DNA of 64,000 nucleotides from the NCBI RefSeq assembly GCF_047219225.1, contig NZ_CP178208.1:2666001-2730000 (forward strand), written 5' to 3'. The DNA comes from IMCC45349 sp047219225 (GTDB lineage: Bacteria > Bacteroidota > Bacteroidia > Flavobacteriales > Flavobacteriaceae). The notes below the pieces were generated by a model that saw only the letters and a program-made list of their open reading frames with translations, was not told the DNA's origin and searched no databases. Position numbers and translations under genes: made by a program. This document shows, piece by piece, positions 62,980-64,000 of this stretch (its first letter is position 1; each line of letters opens with the position of its first letter).

Positions 62980-63711
62980 ATGTCAAGATTAAGAAGAAAA
63001 GAAACACTTGCATCTATAATGGGTTTTGGTTTTATCCATTTTGAGTTCCATTTAATTGAAGATTATATGAATCATATGGAAACTCATTTTGAAATGGAAT
63101 TGAAAAATATAGAGGTTGAGTATGATAATTTTCAAAAATCCAAAGAGGTTGATAAATCAGAATATTCCGAGGAATATTTAGACCACATACAGGATTCCTT
63201 TATTGACAATGTTTTTATGTTTAATGATGTTTACATCAAAAATTATAGAAACGCTCAAATCATACAACTGTATTCTTTTTTTGAAGATGTTTTAAAGCGT
63301 GGTTGCGACAGGTTTGCATCTTATAAACAAACAGACTACAGAGTAGATGACTTAAAAGGTAATAATGATATTGATAAGGTAAAGAAGTTCTTAAAGCAGT
63401 CAGCTAAAGTTGATTTTTCGATACTCAATCCTGAATGGAGTTTTATTGATAATTTTAGACAAGTACGTAATTTAGTTGTGCATCACAAGGGTATAATTAA
63501 AAACAACGATTCTGTCAATAATAGCGATAGAAAGTTCAATAACATTAAGAATTTTAGCAAGGGTCGGTTTACGCTAAATGAATATGCATCTTCAAAAAAT
63601 AGATTTGAAATAGTATTTGATAATCCACAGTTTTTTAAAGAGATAATAAACAACATCGAAAGTTTATTGGATAAAATAGGAAGTGAAGAAATGCATTTAA
63701 ACACAGTATAA
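62980..63711 (+). CDS. HEPN-like protein, candidate pAgo effector RNase
   Basis: A 243-residue helical protein. The HEPN motif R-x4-H is Arg163 to His168 in RQVRNLVVHHKG, and an acidic helix (LYSFFEDVLKRGC, Glu102) precedes it as in other HEPN domains. HEPN proteins are metal-independent RNases of many defence systems. It starts 9 bases behind the Argonaute stop, so the two are coexpressed and probably work together. Whether it is catalytic is inferred from the motif only. The N-terminal charged helices may bind the Argonaute. Confidence 0.7.
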   Translation: MSRLRRKETLASIMGFGFIHFEFHLIEDYMNHMETHFEMELKNIEVEYDNFQKSKEVDKSEYSEEYLDHIQDSFIDNVFMFNDVYIKNYRNAQIIQLYSFFEDVLKRGCDRFASYKQTDYRVDDLKGNNDIDKVKKFLKQSAKVDFSILNPEWSFIDNFRQVRNLVVHHKGIIKNNDSVNNSDRKFNNIKNFSKGRFTLNEYASSKNRFEIVFDNPQFFKEIINNIESLLDKIGSEEMHLNTV

Positions 63712-63800
63712 AAAATTACTTTCTAAAATGGGTAAATGGTAATTTGGTTAATAATAGAATTTCATAAATCTTTTGCACAACTATTGCATCATTAAATTTT

Positions 63801-63808
63801 TATCTTTG
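63801..63808 (+). promoter_or_regulatory. Candidate -7 box of the DUF6660-type gene
   Basis: TATCTTTG matches TAnnTTTG and ends 5 bases before a GTG start, so a leaderless transcript is possible. The spacing to the nearest TTTTG (63771-63775) is about 25 bases, so the -33 element is weak. Confidence 0.45.
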
Positions 63809-63813
63809 TAATT

Positions 63814-64000
63814 GTGAAATTTGTAACAATCATATTATCCTTAATAATACTATTGCTTTCAGCAAAGCCTTGTTCTGATGGTCAAAATAAAGAAGACCAA
63901 CACCAAGACGAGATAAGTGTTAATCACAACCACCAAGAAGATAGTGACGATTCTTGTCCTATTACGTGTATCTGCAATTGTTGTGGTTTGTCCATTACTT
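63814..64000 (+). CDS. DUF6660-type small secreted Cys/His-rich protein (partial)
   Basis: The window ends inside this frame; 62 codons are visible. It has a signal peptide (VKFVTIILSLIILLLSAKPC), then a His/Asp/Glu-rich spacer (DQHQDEISVNHNHQEDSDD) and a cysteine cluster (CPITCICNCCG). I recognise the pattern as DUF6660, found in Bacteroidota beside TonB receptors or heavy-metal efflux genes. A role in metal sensing or binding is inferred. The start is GTG; no ATG lies near. Confidence 0.65.
   Translation, partial: MKFVTIILSLIILLLSAKPCSDGQNKEDQHQDEISVNHNHQEDSDDSCPITCICNCCGLSIT

Larger units (their letters stand above)
50368..64000 (+). mobile_element. Left part of an integrative element inserted behind mnmE
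   Basis: Immediately after the complete mnmE gene, gene content changes to mobile-element functions all on the plus strand. They are a tyrosine integrase, excisionase-like HTH proteins, a VirE-N protein, a PriCT-2/DUF3987 protein and then a defence island. This arrangement resembles elements that target the 3' end of mnmE/trmE, such as SGI1 in Gammaproteobacteria. The left junction is inferred to lie in the last bases of mnmE or just behind it. The right end and its duplicate att site are outside the window, so total size and class are unknown. Confidence 0.75.

Noticed and set aside
1..64000. CRISPR array
   Set aside because: No set of regularly spaced direct repeats with unique spacers was found; the tandem words noted at 53004 are nested palindromes of one site.

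Overview
The window is a low-GC chromosome segment from a member of the Bacteroidota, almost certainly family Flavobacteriaceae. The indications are a C-terminal type IX secretion (T9SS) sorting domain, a fused E1 alpha/beta 2-oxoacid dehydrogenase, DUF2911 and DUF6095 proteins, TAnnTTTG-type promoter boxes, a lipoprotein PNGase F homologue and Bacteroidota-style mobile-element genes (VirE-N/BT4734 and DUF3987 proteins). The genus cannot be fixed from the sequence alone.

Region 1 (1-50367) is mainly core chromosome. It opens with the 3' end of a 23S rRNA gene and a 5S rRNA gene closing an rrn operon. It then carries murQ, monomeric isocitrate dehydrogenase, rplS, trmD, recG, a PNGase F-like lipoprotein, a patatin, an FMN glutamate-synthase-family protein, a UvrD/PcrA helicase, a YciO/YrdC protein, an OmpA-type lipoprotein, a glycosyltransferase, holA, a ROK glucokinase, the fused E1, a degenerate M1-like outer-membrane protein, a T9SS cargo nuclease/phosphatase, a LOG protein, uvrA, ggt, glmM, a class V aminotransferase, an LpxL-like acyltransferase, a rhomboid protease, a TlpA-like thioredoxin lipoprotein and mnmE. 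Two solitary hypothetical genes in this core (7224-8273 and 37668-38258) are followed by related structured 3' sequences and flanked by short inverted repeats. They look like gene cassettes without a nearby integrase.

Region 2 (about 50370 to the window end) is the left part of an integrative element placed directly behind the intact 3' end of mnmE. In order it has a Zn-finger/HTH protein, a tyrosine integrase, an unknown protein, two excisionase-like HTH proteins, a VirE-N protein, a PriCT-2/DUF3987 protein, an XRE regulator with a perfect 12-bp palindrome in front of it, a type IIG restriction-modification enzyme, a three-helix membrane protein, two unannotated micro-ORFs, a long prokaryotic Argonaute lacking the catalytic residues, and a HEPN-like protein with an R-x4-H motif. 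The right end of the element is not in the window. The last gene, a partial DUF6660-type small secreted Cys/His-rich protein, may be metal-related cargo.

The most interesting system is the defence block at 56.5-63.7 kb. An inactive long pAgo with a YK-type guide-binding pocket is followed after 9 bases by a candidate HEPN RNase and preceded by a membrane protein. This fits a guide-directed sensor that triggers a toxic effector, but the HEPN partner is unusual as far as I know. The same block contains three copies of a GTCATTGCGAG...GCAATCT palindromic repeat. Two of them are inserted in frame, in different reading frames, inside the restriction-modification gene.
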